A program made the position numbers and the translations under genes. DNA of 64,000 nucleotides from Lachnospiraceae bacterium XBB2008 (GTDB lineage: Bacteria > Bacillota > Clostridia > Lachnospirales > Lachnospiraceae), in NCBI GenBank assembly GCA_900102235.1, contig FMVL01000005.1:1-64000 (forward strand), in the 5' to 3' direction. Position 1 is the stretch's first letter; each line of letters begins with the position of its first letter. Shown here piece after piece: positions 42,965-52,045 of the stretch. The notes beneath the pieces were generated by a model. That model was not told the DNA's origin. It saw only the letters and a list, made by a program, of their open reading frames with translations, and made no database searches.

Positions 42965-42993
42965 TTGACTTAACCAGGTATATGACATACAAT
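42965..42993 (+). promoter_or_regulatory. Promoter of the LplB-type transport operon
   Basis: TTGACT (42965-42970), 17 bases, TACAAT (42988-42993). It sits ~60 bases before the permease start. The remaining ~370-base divergent region also has a palindromic ATACTAGTAT near 42853 (possible operator) within an extended -10-like TGGTATACT; no gene is seen in it. Confidence 0.7.
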
Positions 42994-43051
42994 TTTGGTG
43001 TTGGGGTTAGTTTTTTGCATTATTTCACTAATATAATTGCAGAGGGGTTAC

Positions 43052-43960
43052 ATGAATAAGAAGAAACTACGCGGCTACAGGGAATTTCTTTATGTCCTTC
43101 CTTTTATCATTCTGGTGCTGATCTTTGCATACTATCCGCTGTACGGCTGGGTATATGCGTTCTATGATTACAAACCGCCGGCACCTTTATCCAAGGACCT
43201 TTTTGTGGGATTTAAATGGTTCCACTACATGATCGATAATGAGGTGAAGCGTAAGCAGATCCTTCAGGTGCTCATGAACACTTTTGCAGTGAGCGGTCTG
43301 AGCATGCTGTTCTCATGGTTCCCCATGATGTTTGCGGTATTTCTTAATGAGATAAAGTGCAAACCCTATAAGAAATTCGTGCAGACGGTCACGACACTTC
43401 CCAACTTCATCAGCTGGGTGCTCGTTTATTCCATCGCCTTCTGTGTATTCAACAGTACCGGTGTTGTCAATTCGCTGCTGACCACATGGGGTGTTATAGA
43501 GAAGCCCATAATGTTCCTCCAGTCATCCAAGCACGTCTGGTTCAAGATGTGGCTGTGGCTCACCTGGAAGAATGCAGGCTGGGCGGCTATCATGTACATC
43601 GCCGCTATAACCGGTATTGACGAAGAGCTCATTGATGCCGCCAGGGTTGACGGCGCGAACCGTTGGAAGACCATATGGCACATCACGATCCCCAGCATCC
43701 TGCCCACCTACCTGGTTCTGCTGTTCCTGAATATGGCGAACTTCCTCTCCAACGGCATGGAGCAGTTCTTCGTATTCCAGAATTCCTTTAATACGAAGTA
43801 CATTCAGGTGCTTGACCTGTATGTATACAATCTGGCCATGGGTAATGGCGGATATTCGCTTTCTACCGCCATCGGCGTGCTCAAGAGTCTGATCAGTATC
43901 ATTCTCCTTTGTGCCATGAACGGCATTTCCAAACTTACCAGAGGGGAGGGCTTCATCTGA
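43052..43960 (+). CDS. CUT1 sugar ABC transporter permease (LplB type)
   Basis: A 302-residue permease of the LplB/YtcP group. It has six helices, the AYYPLYGWVYAFYDYKPP segment typical of LplB, and EAA loop GIDEELIDAARVDGANRWKTIWHITIP. AGAGGGG precedes the ATG at 43052. LplB-type systems often import uronate-containing or complex glycans. Its stop overlaps the next start by one base. Confidence 0.94.
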   Translation: MNKKKLRGYREFLYVLPFIILVLIFAYYPLYGWVYAFYDYKPPAPLSKDLFVGFKWFHYMIDNEVKRKQILQVLMNTFAVSGLSMLFSWFPMMFAVFLNEIKCKPYKKFVQTVTTLPNFISWVLVYSIAFCVFNSTGVVNSLLTTWGVIEKPIMFLQSSKHVWFKMWLWLTWKNAGWAAIMYIAAITGIDEELIDAARVDGANRWKTIWHITIPSILPTYLVLLFLNMANFLSNGMEQFFVFQNSFNTKYIQVLDLYVYNLAMGNGGYSLSTAIGVLKSLISIILLCAMNGISKLTRGEGFI

Positions 43961-44883
43961 TGGCAGACCATACTAATAAGAAAAGAAAGAAACTGGATCC
44001 CGCGGATACTATAATGACCGTCATCACATACATTGTTTATACGTTCTTTGCCTTTGTATGTGTGTATCCGTTCTACTACATATTTATAAACACGATCAGT
44101 TCCAATGACTTAAGTGCCAGAGGCAAGATCACATTCTGGCCCAAAGAGATTCACTTCACCAACTATATAAATGTATCCCATATCCCTTCACTTATGAGTG
44201 CTTTCCGCATATCGCTCGCAAGAACGGTGCTCGGAACTCTGCTTACGGTAGGTGCATCAGCTTTCCTGGGATATATGTTCACGCGCGAGACCATGTGGCA
44301 TCGAAAGCTGTGGTATCGTCTGGTGATCGCCACGATGTATTTCAACGCTGGCATTATCCCGTTCTTTATCACCATGAAGAACATCGGCCTGTATGATACT
44401 TTCTGGGTATATATCCTGCCCACGATCGTGTCTCCTTTCTATATTGTATTGTGCAAGACTTTTGTTGAGTCGGTTCCCAAGGAACTCACCGATGCCGCTG
44501 AACTTGACGGGGCGGGGACTATCCGGACCTTTATCTCGGTGATCATTCCGGTCATCAAACCGATACTTGCCACGGTCGCGATATTCAGTGCGGTCGCACA
44601 GTGGAACTCATTCCAGGATACACTGCTCCTTACCAGCGATCCGAAGCTTTCCACTCTGCAGTTCACGCTGTATCAGTACATCAATCAGGCCAGTTCGCTT
44701 AAGGCTCTGGTAAACAGTACGGGTAACGCCGCTTCGCTCGCGGCTTCTCTCGCACATGCGGCCACCGCGACATCCATACGAATGACCGTTACGATCGTTG
44801 TCGTGGCCCCCATCCTTCTGGTATATCCCATTTTCCAGCGGTACTTCGTTAAAGGTATCATGATCGGTGCCGTAAAGGGATAA
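43960..44883 (+). CDS. CUT1 sugar ABC transporter permease (LplC type)
   Basis: A 307-residue LplC/YtcP-type permease with six helices, FFITMKNIGLYDTFWVYILP and EAA loop SVPKELTDAAELDGAGTIRTF. It ends GIMIGAVKG. ATG at 43960 follows GAGGGGAGGG and overlaps the LplB stop (TGATG). Confidence 0.94.
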   Translation: MADHTNKKRKKLDPADTIMTVITYIVYTFFAFVCVYPFYYIFINTISSNDLSARGKITFWPKEIHFTNYINVSHIPSLMSAFRISLARTVLGTLLTVGASAFLGYMFTRETMWHRKLWYRLVIATMYFNAGIIPFFITMKNIGLYDTFWVYILPTIVSPFYIVLCKTFVESVPKELTDAAELDGAGTIRTFISVIIPVIKPILATVAIFSAVAQWNSFQDTLLLTSDPKLSTLQFTLYQYINQASSLKALVNSTGNAASLAASLAHAATATSIRMTVTIVVVAPILLVYPIFQRYFVKGIMIGAVKG

Positions 44884-44950
44884 ACAATTCGATCGATTAT
44901 GGTCTTCGGATCATATAACAGATAACAAAAACTCTAAAGGGAGGTACAAG

Positions 44951-46747
44951 ATGAAAATCAAAAAATTACTTTCATTGTCTCTTGTGACCGCAATGCTGGT
45001 AGGAACTCTTGCAGGCTGCGGAAGCACAGGGACAGACCAGCCCGCAGCAGCAGGTGGATCGGATACAGCCGCTACCACGACTTCTGATGCAGGCGGATCA
45101 TCCGATTCCGGCAGTGATGCAGCAGCTGCTGATACTTCCGGCGGATCAAGCGGAGCCATGGAGATCGAGGTCTACGATGCCGCTGCCAACTATCAGGGTC
45201 TTCAGACAGGTTGGTTCGACAAGGTAGTTAAGGACCGTTTCAACATCGATCTGAACATCATCGCTCCTCAGGTAGCAGGCGATGCTATCTACCAGACCAG
45301 AACAAGTTCCGGTAACCTCGGTGATATCGTTCTCCTTGATGCAGTAGATTTCTCTGACTGTGTTAAGGCAGGTCTTATCAAGGACATCTCAGCCGACATT
45401 GCCAACTATCCCAACCTGAATGCTTATATGGAGCAGATTAAGGTTTACAACGAAGGTCTTGAGGGCAACAACGGTGAGATCTACGGTATCCCTACCCAGA
45501 TGATGAATACTTCTCCCACATCCTATTCACAGGATGTAATCTACTCAAGTCCTCTGCTTCGCTGGGATTATTATTCAGAGCTCGGATGCCCCGATATCAA
45601 GGATCTGGACGGACTTGTTGATGTTCTTGCCCAGATGCAGGATGCACATCCCACCAATGCTGACGGTGATCCCTGCTACGCAGTTTCACTCTGGCCCGAC
45701 TGGGACGGCAATGACAACATGCTCGGTATCGCTAATGTTGTTCAGCTGACCACATGGTACGGCGAGAAGATCAAGGATTCAGCTATTCTCAAGGCTGACG
45801 GCAAGACCTTCACACCCATCACCGACAAGAATGCTACATATTATAAGATGCTTAAGTTCCTGAACACTCTGTACAGAAAGGGACTGGTTGATCCCGACTC
45901 AGGTACTCAGGACTGGAACGCAGCTTGCGCCAAGATGAGTGCAGGTCAGGTTAACCTCTTCTGGTACAGCTGGCAGGTAGGTTTCTGGAACAGCCAGGAG
46001 CGTCTTGATAACGGTACCGCTATGATCTTCGTTCCCGTTGCAGATCAGAACTACTATGCAGATGCTGACGCTTACTATGGAAGCGGCCGTGTATTCGGTA
46101 TCGGTTCAGGCGTTGATGATGAGAAGTATAAGACCATCCTCGAGTTCCTTGACTGGTATGCATCACCCGAAGGTCTTGAATTCGAGCATGTAGGTATCAA
46201 AGACTTCACCTATACTGTAGGCGATGACGGCAAGTTCACAGCCATCAACGACAACGCTCTTATGGACAACCTTCCGGTTCCCGAAGAGTACGGCGGAGCA
46301 GGCTACAGCGATGGTAACAACCAGATCAACGAGTGGATCGTAAGTGCCAACTCAGTTAACCCCAACACCGGCGAACCCTATGCTAAGGATTACTGGGCAT
46401 CATGGAAAGCTTCTACCCAGACTCAGATGAAGAAGGAATGGCAGGAGAAATTCGGTGCGGAAGAGCCCGCAGACTGGATGCAGGAAAACGGCAAACTGGT
46501 CATCAGCCCTAACGTAACCGTTCCGCTTACTTCCGATACAGCAGACATCTCCGTAATCCGTAATCAGTGCAACGAGACGCTGTGTGATTATTCATGGCAG
46601 ATGATCTTCGTTGATGATGATGCAACATTTGATTCCATGTGGGATGAGATGACTGATACCCTGGATGGTATGGGATTCCAGGATCTGTATGAGTTCGATT
46701 GCGCTAAATGGCAGCCTCAGATAGACGCCAAGAATGCGCTTCAGTAA
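44951..46747 (+). CDS. LplA-type sugar-binding lipoprotein
   Basis: A 598-residue lipoprotein with lipobox LAGC (Cys23), then a Ser/Gly/Asp/Ala-rich linker to ~65 and a large binding domain. Length and partner permeases fit the LplA-type binding proteins for large or branched oligosaccharides. Strongly biased, preferred codons suggest high expression. It is followed by a hairpin and then the AraC regulator. Confidence 0.92.
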   Translation: MKIKKLLSLSLVTAMLVGTLAGCGSTGTDQPAAAGGSDTAATTTSDAGGSSDSGSDAAAADTSGGSSGAMEIEVYDAAANYQGLQTGWFDKVVKDRFNIDLNIIAPQVAGDAIYQTRTSSGNLGDIVLLDAVDFSDCVKAGLIKDISADIANYPNLNAYMEQIKVYNEGLEGNNGEIYGIPTQMMNTSPTSYSQDVIYSSPLLRWDYYSELGCPDIKDLDGLVDVLAQMQDAHPTNADGDPCYAVSLWPDWDGNDNMLGIANVVQLTTWYGEKIKDSAILKADGKTFTPITDKNATYYKMLKFLNTLYRKGLVDPDSGTQDWNAACAKMSAGQVNLFWYSWQVGFWNSQERLDNGTAMIFVPVADQNYYADADAYYGSGRVFGIGSGVDDEKYKTILEFLDWYASPEGLEFEHVGIKDFTYTVGDDGKFTAINDNALMDNLPVPEEYGGAGYSDGNNQINEWIVSANSVNPNTGEPYAKDYWASWKASTQTQMKKEWQEKFGAEEPADWMQENGKLVISPNVTVPLTSDTADISVIRNQCNETLCDYSWQMIFVDDDATFDSMWDEMTDTLDGMGFQDLYEFDCAKWQPQIDAKNALQ

Positions 46748-46775
46748 ATCGTAACGGTTTCCACTCACATTAACC

Positions 46776-46810
46776 ATAAGACCTCCGGGGGGTTCTCCCG
46801 GAGGTCTTAT
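46776..46810 (+). terminator. Hairpin terminator between binding protein and AraC gene
   Basis: Perfect 14-bp arms ATAAGACCTCCGGG and CCCGGAGGTCTTAT around a 7-base loop. The T-run is short, so some read-through into the regulator is possible. Confidence 0.75.
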
Positions 46811-46848
46811 TCAGCCAAAAGCGCCACCCTAAAGAAAGGTGAGAATTC

Positions 46849-47706
46849 ATGATAGAGAATCTGCAGGGTATATTTGAGACTGTCAACCATCGTGATGACA
46901 CCAATATCAGATTGTACATGAATGACATGGCCGAGGATTATCCTCCGCACTGGCACTCATCCATGGAGATAATAATGCCCCTGGAGAGCTACTACATCGC
47001 AGAAGTAGCCGGTCACAGGTTTGAGCTGCGCGAGGGAGACATACTCATGATCTTCCCCTGTAATCTGCATACTCTCTATGCTCCGCCCAAGGGCAAGAGG
47101 ATCATCTTTCAGCCGGAAATGCAGTTTCTGCACCAGTTAAAGGATATCGATGCGATACTCTCACTCATGGCACCGGTGAGACTCATCACGGCCCACAATG
47201 CACCCGATATCTATCCGGAGATCAGGGAGCTGCTTCTGGGTATCGCGGATGAGTATCAGTATTTCAATTCACTCTCCGAAGCGGTCATTTACAGCAAAGT
47301 GCTGGAAATGCTCGTGATCGCAGGCAGATACTACATGTCCAATGCGACATCCTTTGACACTACTACGGACAAGCGTCAGGAATATACCGCCAAGTTCATA
47401 TCCATCTGCGATTACATCTCAAATAACTGTACCGAGGATCTTTCGCTTGATCACATGGCAAACTTAAGCGGTTTCTCCAAATTCCACTTCAGCCGCCTCT
47501 TCAAACAGTTCTCGGGGCAGACATTCTATCAATATGTAAGTCATAAGCGTATCGAGCATGCGGAACTGCTGCTCGCAAGAGAGGATCTGTCCATCACCGA
47601 CGTGGCAAGCTCATCAGGATTTGAAAGCCTGTCCGCGTTCATACGTATGTTTAAGCAGATCAAGGGCATGACGCCTACCCAGTATCGCAAGATGCGATAT
47701 GCGTAA
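46849..47706 (+). CDS. AraC-family transcriptional regulator with cupin sensor
   Basis: A 285-residue regulator. The N-terminal cupin half (PPHWHSSMEIIMPLE, REGDILMIFPCNLHTL) would bind a sugar ligand. The C-terminal half (about 185-283) is the double helix-turn-helix (LSLDHMANLSGFSKFHFSRLF ... GFESLSAFIRMFKQIKGMTPTQYRK). It sits at the end of the LplBC-binding protein operon and likely controls it, perhaps through the 42965 promoter. Confidence 0.92.
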   Translation: MIENLQGIFETVNHRDDTNIRLYMNDMAEDYPPHWHSSMEIIMPLESYYIAEVAGHRFELREGDILMIFPCNLHTLYAPPKGKRIIFQPEMQFLHQLKDIDAILSLMAPVRLITAHNAPDIYPEIRELLLGIADEYQYFNSLSEAVIYSKVLEMLVIAGRYYMSNATSFDTTTDKRQEYTAKFISICDYISNNCTEDLSLDHMANLSGFSKFHFSRLFKQFSGQTFYQYVSHKRIEHAELLLAREDLSITDVASSSGFESLSAFIRMFKQIKGMTPTQYRKMRYA

Positions 47707-47713
47707 AACTCTT

Positions 47714-48193
47714 TCATTTATGGTAAGGTTCGCCGTTGATGATCCGATAGGATCTGTAGATCTGCTCAAGCAGGACTACCCGCATCAATTGATGAGGAAA
47801 TGTCATCCGCGAAAATGACAGGTGTGTATCAGCGCGTTCCGTGACCGTTCTGTGAAGACCCAAAGATCCTCCTATCACAAAAACGATATGGCTGACTCCT
47901 CCCGTTCCAAGTGCTTCTATATGCGAAGCAAGTTCTTCCGAAGAGAATTCTTTTCCCCTTATCTCAAGAGTAATGATATGTGCACCTGCAGGGAGTTTGG
48001 ATAAGATCCTGTCGGCTTCTTTTGCAAGGATCTGATCGACCTGGGCGTCTGATGCGCCGTCAGGTGTCATCTCATCAGCCACTTCCACGATATTTAAACG
48101 GCAGTAACGACAAAGACGCTTCGAATATTCGTCGACAGCGTCTTTAAAAAACTTCTCTTTTATCTTTCCTACGGATATTACGGTTATCTGCAT
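47714..48193 (-). CDS. rlmH: 23S rRNA (pseudouridine1915-N3)-methyltransferase
   Basis: A 159-residue SPOUT methyltransferase, the exact usual length. FVIGGSLGLH forms part of the SAM-binding knot, and the C-terminus HQLMRVVLLEQIYRSYRI..GEPYHK is the family hallmark. It modifies pseudouridine 1915 of 23S rRNA in assembled ribosomes. Start at 48193, next to the stop of the CorC-like gene, with GAGG upstream. It is convergent with the AraC gene, with only 7 bases between. Confidence 0.96.
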   Translation of the reverse strand: MQITVISVGKIKEKFFKDAVDEYSKRLCRYCRLNIVEVADEMTPDGASDAQVDQILAKEADRILSKLPAGAHIITLEIRGKEFSSEELASHIEALGTGGVSHIVFVIGGSLGLHRTVTERADTHLSFSRMTFPHQLMRVVLLEQIYRSYRIINGEPYHK

Positions 48194-48194
48194 T

Positions 48195-49523
48195 TCATAC
48201 CTCAACATCCGCGCCGATCTCTACTTCTTTGGGCTCGGATACATCTTCTTCCTCATCCGCATCCGCCTTAGGTTCGGGCTCGGTCATCAGAACCTTAAGG
48301 ATACGGTTCTGGTGTATGCCCTTGGCCTGGAGCAGAGTCCCGTCCGCGAGTTCAACGACCTCTCCGTCCTCGGGAAGCCGTTCCAGCGCCTCTATCATCA
48401 GACCTCCGATCGAGTCATAATCATCAGAGTGCAACTCCGTTTCAAGCGCATCATTTATATCATCAGTCTTCATCGAAGCTTCGATCAGGTATGAGCGGTT
48501 ACCCAGCTCTATGATCAGCTCCTCTTCATCCTCATCAAACTCATCGCGGATATCACCCACTATCTCCTCGAGAAGGTCCTCCATGGTGATCATTCCGACA
48601 CAGCTGCCGTACTCGTTCAGGACGAAGGCCAGACTTAAGGTCTTTTCCTTCATTTCCTTAAGAAGATCCAGAGTCTTCTTATGCTCTACCGTATACATTC
48701 CCTCGCGGATGATGTCACGGATGGCGAACTGCTCCTTATCCTCCACAAGGATGAAATCTTTAACGTTGACCAAACCTATGAAGTTGTCATGATCCTCTTC
48801 CCACACGGGAATACGGGTGAACATCTTATCCTTAAAGACTTCCATGATCTCATCATAGGTGGCGTTCACATCAACAGTAGTCATATCCTCTCTCGGGATC
48901 ATGATGTCCTCTGCCTCGGAATCCGAGAAGTTGAGAACGTTATAGATCATCTCATGCTCTTCGGATTCGATCTCGCCGCCTTCATGGCTTACGTCCACAT
49001 AGGTCTTGAGTTCATCTTCGGTTATCTGTTCCTCCTGTGCATCGGGATCTATGCGCACGAGCCTTAATACTCCTCTGGAAAGCTTGTCTACTATAAAAAC
49101 GATGGGAGTGAGTATCACCATAAAGAATCTGAGCGCATTGCAGTATGCAAGAGAGAGTTTGTCACTGTTTATCTTCGCCCAGTTCTTCGGAACCACTTCA
49201 CCGAATATGAGCACGACAAAAGTGAGTATACCCGAAGATATACCTACATATACATTGCCCCAAAGACGTATCGTCAGGGCAGTGGCGATCGAAGTGGCCG
49301 CAATGTTGACTATGTTATTGCCTACGAGGATCGTGGAGAGCATTTTGGAATATCTGGATAAGATATTCTCCACTTTGACGGCCCGCTTGTTACCGTCCTC
49401 CGCAAGGGTGCGTATCCTCACTTTGTTGACTGTGGTAAAAGCGGTCTCCGCTGATGAAAAGAATGCTGACAGGATCAGCAGTACGATCAAAACTATAAGT
49501 TGTATGACACCTGGGGTATCCAA
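48195..49523 (-). CDS. CNNM/CBS-domain transporter (HlyC/CorC family)
   Basis: A 442-residue protein with a CNNM membrane domain (four helices in 5-160), two CBS domains (about 215-340, IMIPREDMTTV at the start) and a C-terminal CorC_HlyC domain (about 355-435). Members are implicated in Mg2+/Co2+ efflux or homeostasis. It begins with a TTG codon preceded by GGAAAGGA. An acidic C-terminal tail follows the last domain. Confidence 0.92.
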   Translation of the reverse strand: MDTPGVIQLIVLIVLLILSAFFSSAETAFTTVNKVRIRTLAEDGNKRAVKVENILSRYSKMLSTILVGNNIVNIAATSIATALTIRLWGNVYVGISSGILTFVVLIFGEVVPKNWAKINSDKLSLAYCNALRFFMVILTPIVFIVDKLSRGVLRLVRIDPDAQEEQITEDELKTYVDVSHEGGEIESEEHEMIYNVLNFSDSEAEDIMIPREDMTTVDVNATYDEIMEVFKDKMFTRIPVWEEDHDNFIGLVNVKDFILVEDKEQFAIRDIIREGMYTVEHKKTLDLLKEMKEKTLSLAFVLNEYGSCVGMITMEDLLEEIVGDIRDEFDEDEEELIIELGNRSYLIEASMKTDDINDALETELHSDDYDSIGGLMIEALERLPEDGEVVELADGTLLQAKGIHQNRILKVLMTEPEPKADADEEEDVSEPKEVEIGADVEV

Positions 49524-49571
49524 AATAAAATCCTTTCCTAAATAAAATTATGTTAAATGATATCATCTATC

Positions 49572-49600
49572 ATTATACACTGCAAGTAAAGAATCCCCAA
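49572..49600 (-). promoter_or_regulatory. Sigma-A promoter of the CNNM/CBS gene
   Basis: On minus TTGGGG (49595-49600), 17 bases, TATAAT (49572-49577). It overlaps the opposite-facing sigma-D-like promoter at 49587-49614. Confidence 0.6.
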
Positions 49601-49614
49601 ATATGCGCCGATAT
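49587..49614 (+). promoter_or_regulatory. Sigma-D (sigma-28)-like promoter of the EF-hand gene
   Basis: TAAA (49587-49590), 16 bases, GCCGATAT (49607-49614). This is the motility-sigma pattern known from Bacillus SigD and enteric FliA (TAAA, 14-16 bases, GCCGATA). A TATAAT also overlaps it at 49613-49618, so sigma-A use is possible. Confidence 0.7.
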
Positions 49615-49621
49615 AATATAT

Positions 49622-49784
49622 GTCTCAGGTTTACCACGTTACGGACACCGTGGGGAGACAGCAACGTAAATGTGTAACTGATCAGCTTCAGGAGAGGTAA
49701 GGACATCTACCCTACTGAGCAGGAGCACCTCATCTGTAAGGGGGCAGGTCAGTCAGATACGTTCGCCCCCGGAAAGAGGTATGC
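49622..49784 (+). other. Structured leader of the EF-hand gene
   Basis: About 160 untranslated bases with several pairings: CCACG/CGTGG (49635-49655), CTGATCAG, GAGGT/ACCTC, and a strong GGGGGC/GCCCCC hairpin (about 49741-49770) next to the ribosome site AAAGAGG. I could not match it to a riboswitch class I can recall, including c-di-GMP-I. Confidence 0.45.
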
Positions 49785-50798
49785 ATGAGAATCTCAGAAA
49801 GCGCGGTATCCATGGCTTCTTCGCGTACTCACCTCGAGTATGCGTCTCTCAGGTCATCCGGTTACCGCAAAAAGAAAGCTTCGGGCGACACCATGCCCGG
49901 ATTCTATCAGGAATTCCTGAATCAACCCATGAAACAACTGAATCAGTTGAGAGCCAATCCCGAGAGAATGCGCAACGCCGATTCGATCCGGTCTATCCGA
50001 ATGCAGCTTTTACATCGGATATTCGACTTCCTGCGCGGCATTACGAATTACGGATCATCCAACGTCTATGATGTGTCGAACGGTGAGACTGTATCCGTCG
50101 GCACAAATGACGGCAGTGTTTATCCTGCATCGGTATGGAAAAAAGGGGTTTCTTCTTCATTTATGTATTACGAAGAGGAGACCACCTCTTTTGCATCACA
50201 GGGGATCGTCAGGACCTCCGACGGGCGTCAGATCGAGTTCGGAGTTGAATTTAGCATGTCCAGATCTTTCTGTCAGGTGTTTGAGCAGCTTACGGCTCAG
50301 GATTACTTTGTGACAGATCCGCTCGTGATCAATATCGATTCGGATCTCACCGAAGTATCAGACCAGAAATTACTCTTTGACTTAGACTGTGACGGGATCA
50401 GGGAAAACATATCATTTGCGGGAGCAGGAAGCGGGTTCCTGGCACTTGACTTAAATGATGATGGCGTCATAAACGACGGCAGTGAGCTATTCGGAACAAA
50501 GAGCGGAGACGGCTTTGCGGATCTGGCAAAATACGATTCCGACGGAAACGGCTGGATAGACGAGGGAGATGAGATCTTCGAAAGACTCCGCGTCTGGACC
50601 AAAGACGAAAACGGCAACGATACACTTATCAACTTAAAGGATGCCGATGTCGGAGCGATATGTCTGGGACGTGTGGGAACACAGTTTGCCTTAAACGACA
50701 GGTTCAACCATACCAACGCCTTCATGAGATCGAGCGGCATATTCTTAAGGGAATCCGGCAAGGTCGGAACGCTTGCCCAGCTGGATCTGACGTCCTGA
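49785..50798 (+). CDS. EF-hand calcium-binding-type protein without signal peptide
   Basis: A 337-residue protein. Residues 1-75 are polar and Ser/Arg-rich with no signal peptide. Residues ~185-275 carry EF-hand-like loops: FDLDCDGIRENISF, LDLNDDGVINDGSELFG and KYDSDGNGWIDEGDEIF, the last matching a canonical loop. This repeat type occurs in proteins of many bacteria, some secreted. The sigma-D-like promoter suggests co-expression with motility genes, and the missing signal peptide would allow flagellar-type or unknown export; both are inference. Confidence 0.8.
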   Translation: MRISESAVSMASSRTHLEYASLRSSGYRKKKASGDTMPGFYQEFLNQPMKQLNQLRANPERMRNADSIRSIRMQLLHRIFDFLRGITNYGSSNVYDVSNGETVSVGTNDGSVYPASVWKKGVSSSFMYYEEETTSFASQGIVRTSDGRQIEFGVEFSMSRSFCQVFEQLTAQDYFVTDPLVINIDSDLTEVSDQKLLFDLDCDGIRENISFAGAGSGFLALDLNDDGVINDGSELFGTKSGDGFADLAKYDSDGNGWIDEGDEIFERLRVWTKDENGNDTLINLKDADVGAICLGRVGTQFALNDRFNHTNAFMRSSGIFLRESGKVGTLAQLDLTS

Positions 50799-50825
50799 AG
50801 AACGCACAACAGAATATGAAAAAAT

Positions 50826-50851
50826 GAATGCGGACTCGTCAGTCCGCATTC
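50826..50851. terminator. Bidirectional terminator
   Basis: Perfect 11-bp arms GAATGCGGACT and AGTCCGCATTC around CGTC, between the convergent EF-hand and HAD genes. An A-run precedes and TTTAT follows. Confidence 0.85.
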
Positions 50852-50852
50852 T

Positions 50853-51491
50853 TTATGCATTAAGTTCCGTAAAACTGTCTATTTTTCTTCCTTCGTAACC
50901 GGGAACCGGTACCGGATCACCGAATCCGTACGCCGCATAGATGAACCCCACACCCGCTTCAAGCGCAGAATCATAGTCACCTTTGGTATCGCCGATGTAT
51001 ACGGCATCCTCTGCCGAAATCCCGTTTCTTTCAAGTACCAGCCTGATATTATCGGCCTTCAAAAGGCCTGTTGTTCCAAAGCATTCCTGATCTTTTATAT
51101 ACTCTGTAATTCCCAGTTTATCCGTCACGAGCGGGATATAGCCCTCCTGGCAGTTGCTGACGATATACAGACCGTTATCTTCGGCCAGCTTCTTAATGGT
51201 ATCAACCACACCCGGATAGGACAGATCTTCAGTGCACCCGCTGACGTACTCCTGCTCACGGATCTTTACTCTTAACATGATCTCGTCTTTTTTATCCTGA
51301 GTCTGCCCCGGAAAAAGATCGTCAATGATCACATCCATCGGCTTTCCGAACTCTTTTTTCAGCATGTCCGCCTTGATGAATCTGCCAAGTTCTTCTCCGA
51401 GCCCCGCATCTTCCACGGCATCATTCCACGCTATAGCAACTATCTCGGTCGTATCCCAGAGTGTTCCGTCCACATCGAAAATATAATTCAC
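50853..51491 (-). CDS. HAD-family phosphatase (phosphoglycolate phosphatase-like)
   Basis: A 212-residue HAD hydrolase. Motif I is FDVDGTLWDT, motif II VSNCQEG, and motif III/IV region YIGDTKGDYDSALEAG. It dephosphorylates small phosphate esters; the substrate is unknown. It begins with GTG, overlapping the tRNA deaminase stop by 4 bases (GTGA), so the two are coupled. Confidence 0.88.
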   Translation of the reverse strand: MNYIFDVDGTLWDTTEIVAIAWNDAVEDAGLGEELGRFIKADMLKKEFGKPMDVIIDDLFPGQTQDKKDEIMLRVKIREQEYVSGCTEDLSYPGVVDTIKKLAEDNGLYIVSNCQEGYIPLVTDKLGITEYIKDQECFGTTGLLKADNIRLVLERNGISAEDAVYIGDTKGDYDSALEAGVGFIYAAYGFGDPVPVPGYEGRKIDSFTELNA

Positions 51492-51994
51492 GTCTCTTCC
51501 CTCTTAAGCATTTTCTCTTCTTTGTTACGAACGCGCAGCTCGACAAAGAATTTTTTCAGAAGATCCGAGCACTCCTTCTCAAGAAGGCCCTGATCGTATT
51601 CTACCTGATGATTAAATTCGTTATTGGTCAGGATATCCAGTATCGAGCCGGCGCATCCCGCTTTGGGGCTGCTCGCACCCGCATATACAGTCGGGATCCT
51701 GGCCTGAACGATGGCACCCGCACACATCTGACAGGGTTCGAGCGTCACATACATCGTGCACTCCTCGAGCCTCCAGTCGCCCATCTCTTTGCTGGCACGC
51801 CGGATCGCGGTTATCTCTGCATGTGACAGGGTACATTTATCCGTGTTACGACGATTATACCCTCTGCCTATGATGCGGTCTTCATACACGATCACACAGC
51901 CGATCGGAACCTCACCGTGCTTGTAGGCAAGGTAAGCCTGATGCAGCGCCTCCTTCATGTATTTGATATCTTCAGGGGAATAATCTTGACTCAT
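51488..51994 (-). CDS. tadA: tRNA(Arg) adenosine-34 deaminase
   Basis: A 168-residue zinc deaminase that makes inosine at the wobble base. The zinc and catalytic motif HAE is in LSHAEITAI, and the second zinc motif is PCQMCAGA. Length is normal. The gene name is shared with, but unrelated to, the pilus ATPase. It diverges from the SRP RNA gene, 51 bases away. Confidence 0.94.
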   Translation of the reverse strand: MSQDYSPEDIKYMKEALHQAYLAYKHGEVPIGCVIVYEDRIIGRGYNRRNTDKCTLSHAEITAIRRASKEMGDWRLEECTMYVTLEPCQMCAGAIVQARIPTVYAGASSPKAGCAGSILDILTNNEFNHQVEYDQGLLEKECSDLLKKFFVELRVRNKEEKMLKREET

Positions 51995-52010
51995 TGTTCC
52001 TTGTATCGGT

Positions 52011-52039
52011 TTGACAACAGCCGTTCAATTCAATATACT
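52011..52039 (+). promoter_or_regulatory. SRP RNA promoter
   Basis: TTGACA (52011-52016), 17 bases, TATACT (52034-52039). The expected start, seven bases on, is exactly the first base of the RNA (52046). Confidence 0.88.
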
Positions 52040-52045
52040 AAATAA

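Noticed and set aside
49622-49784. c-di-GMP-I riboswitch before the EF-hand gene
   Set aside because: The conserved GACGCAAAGC core and tetraloop-receptor sequences are absent.
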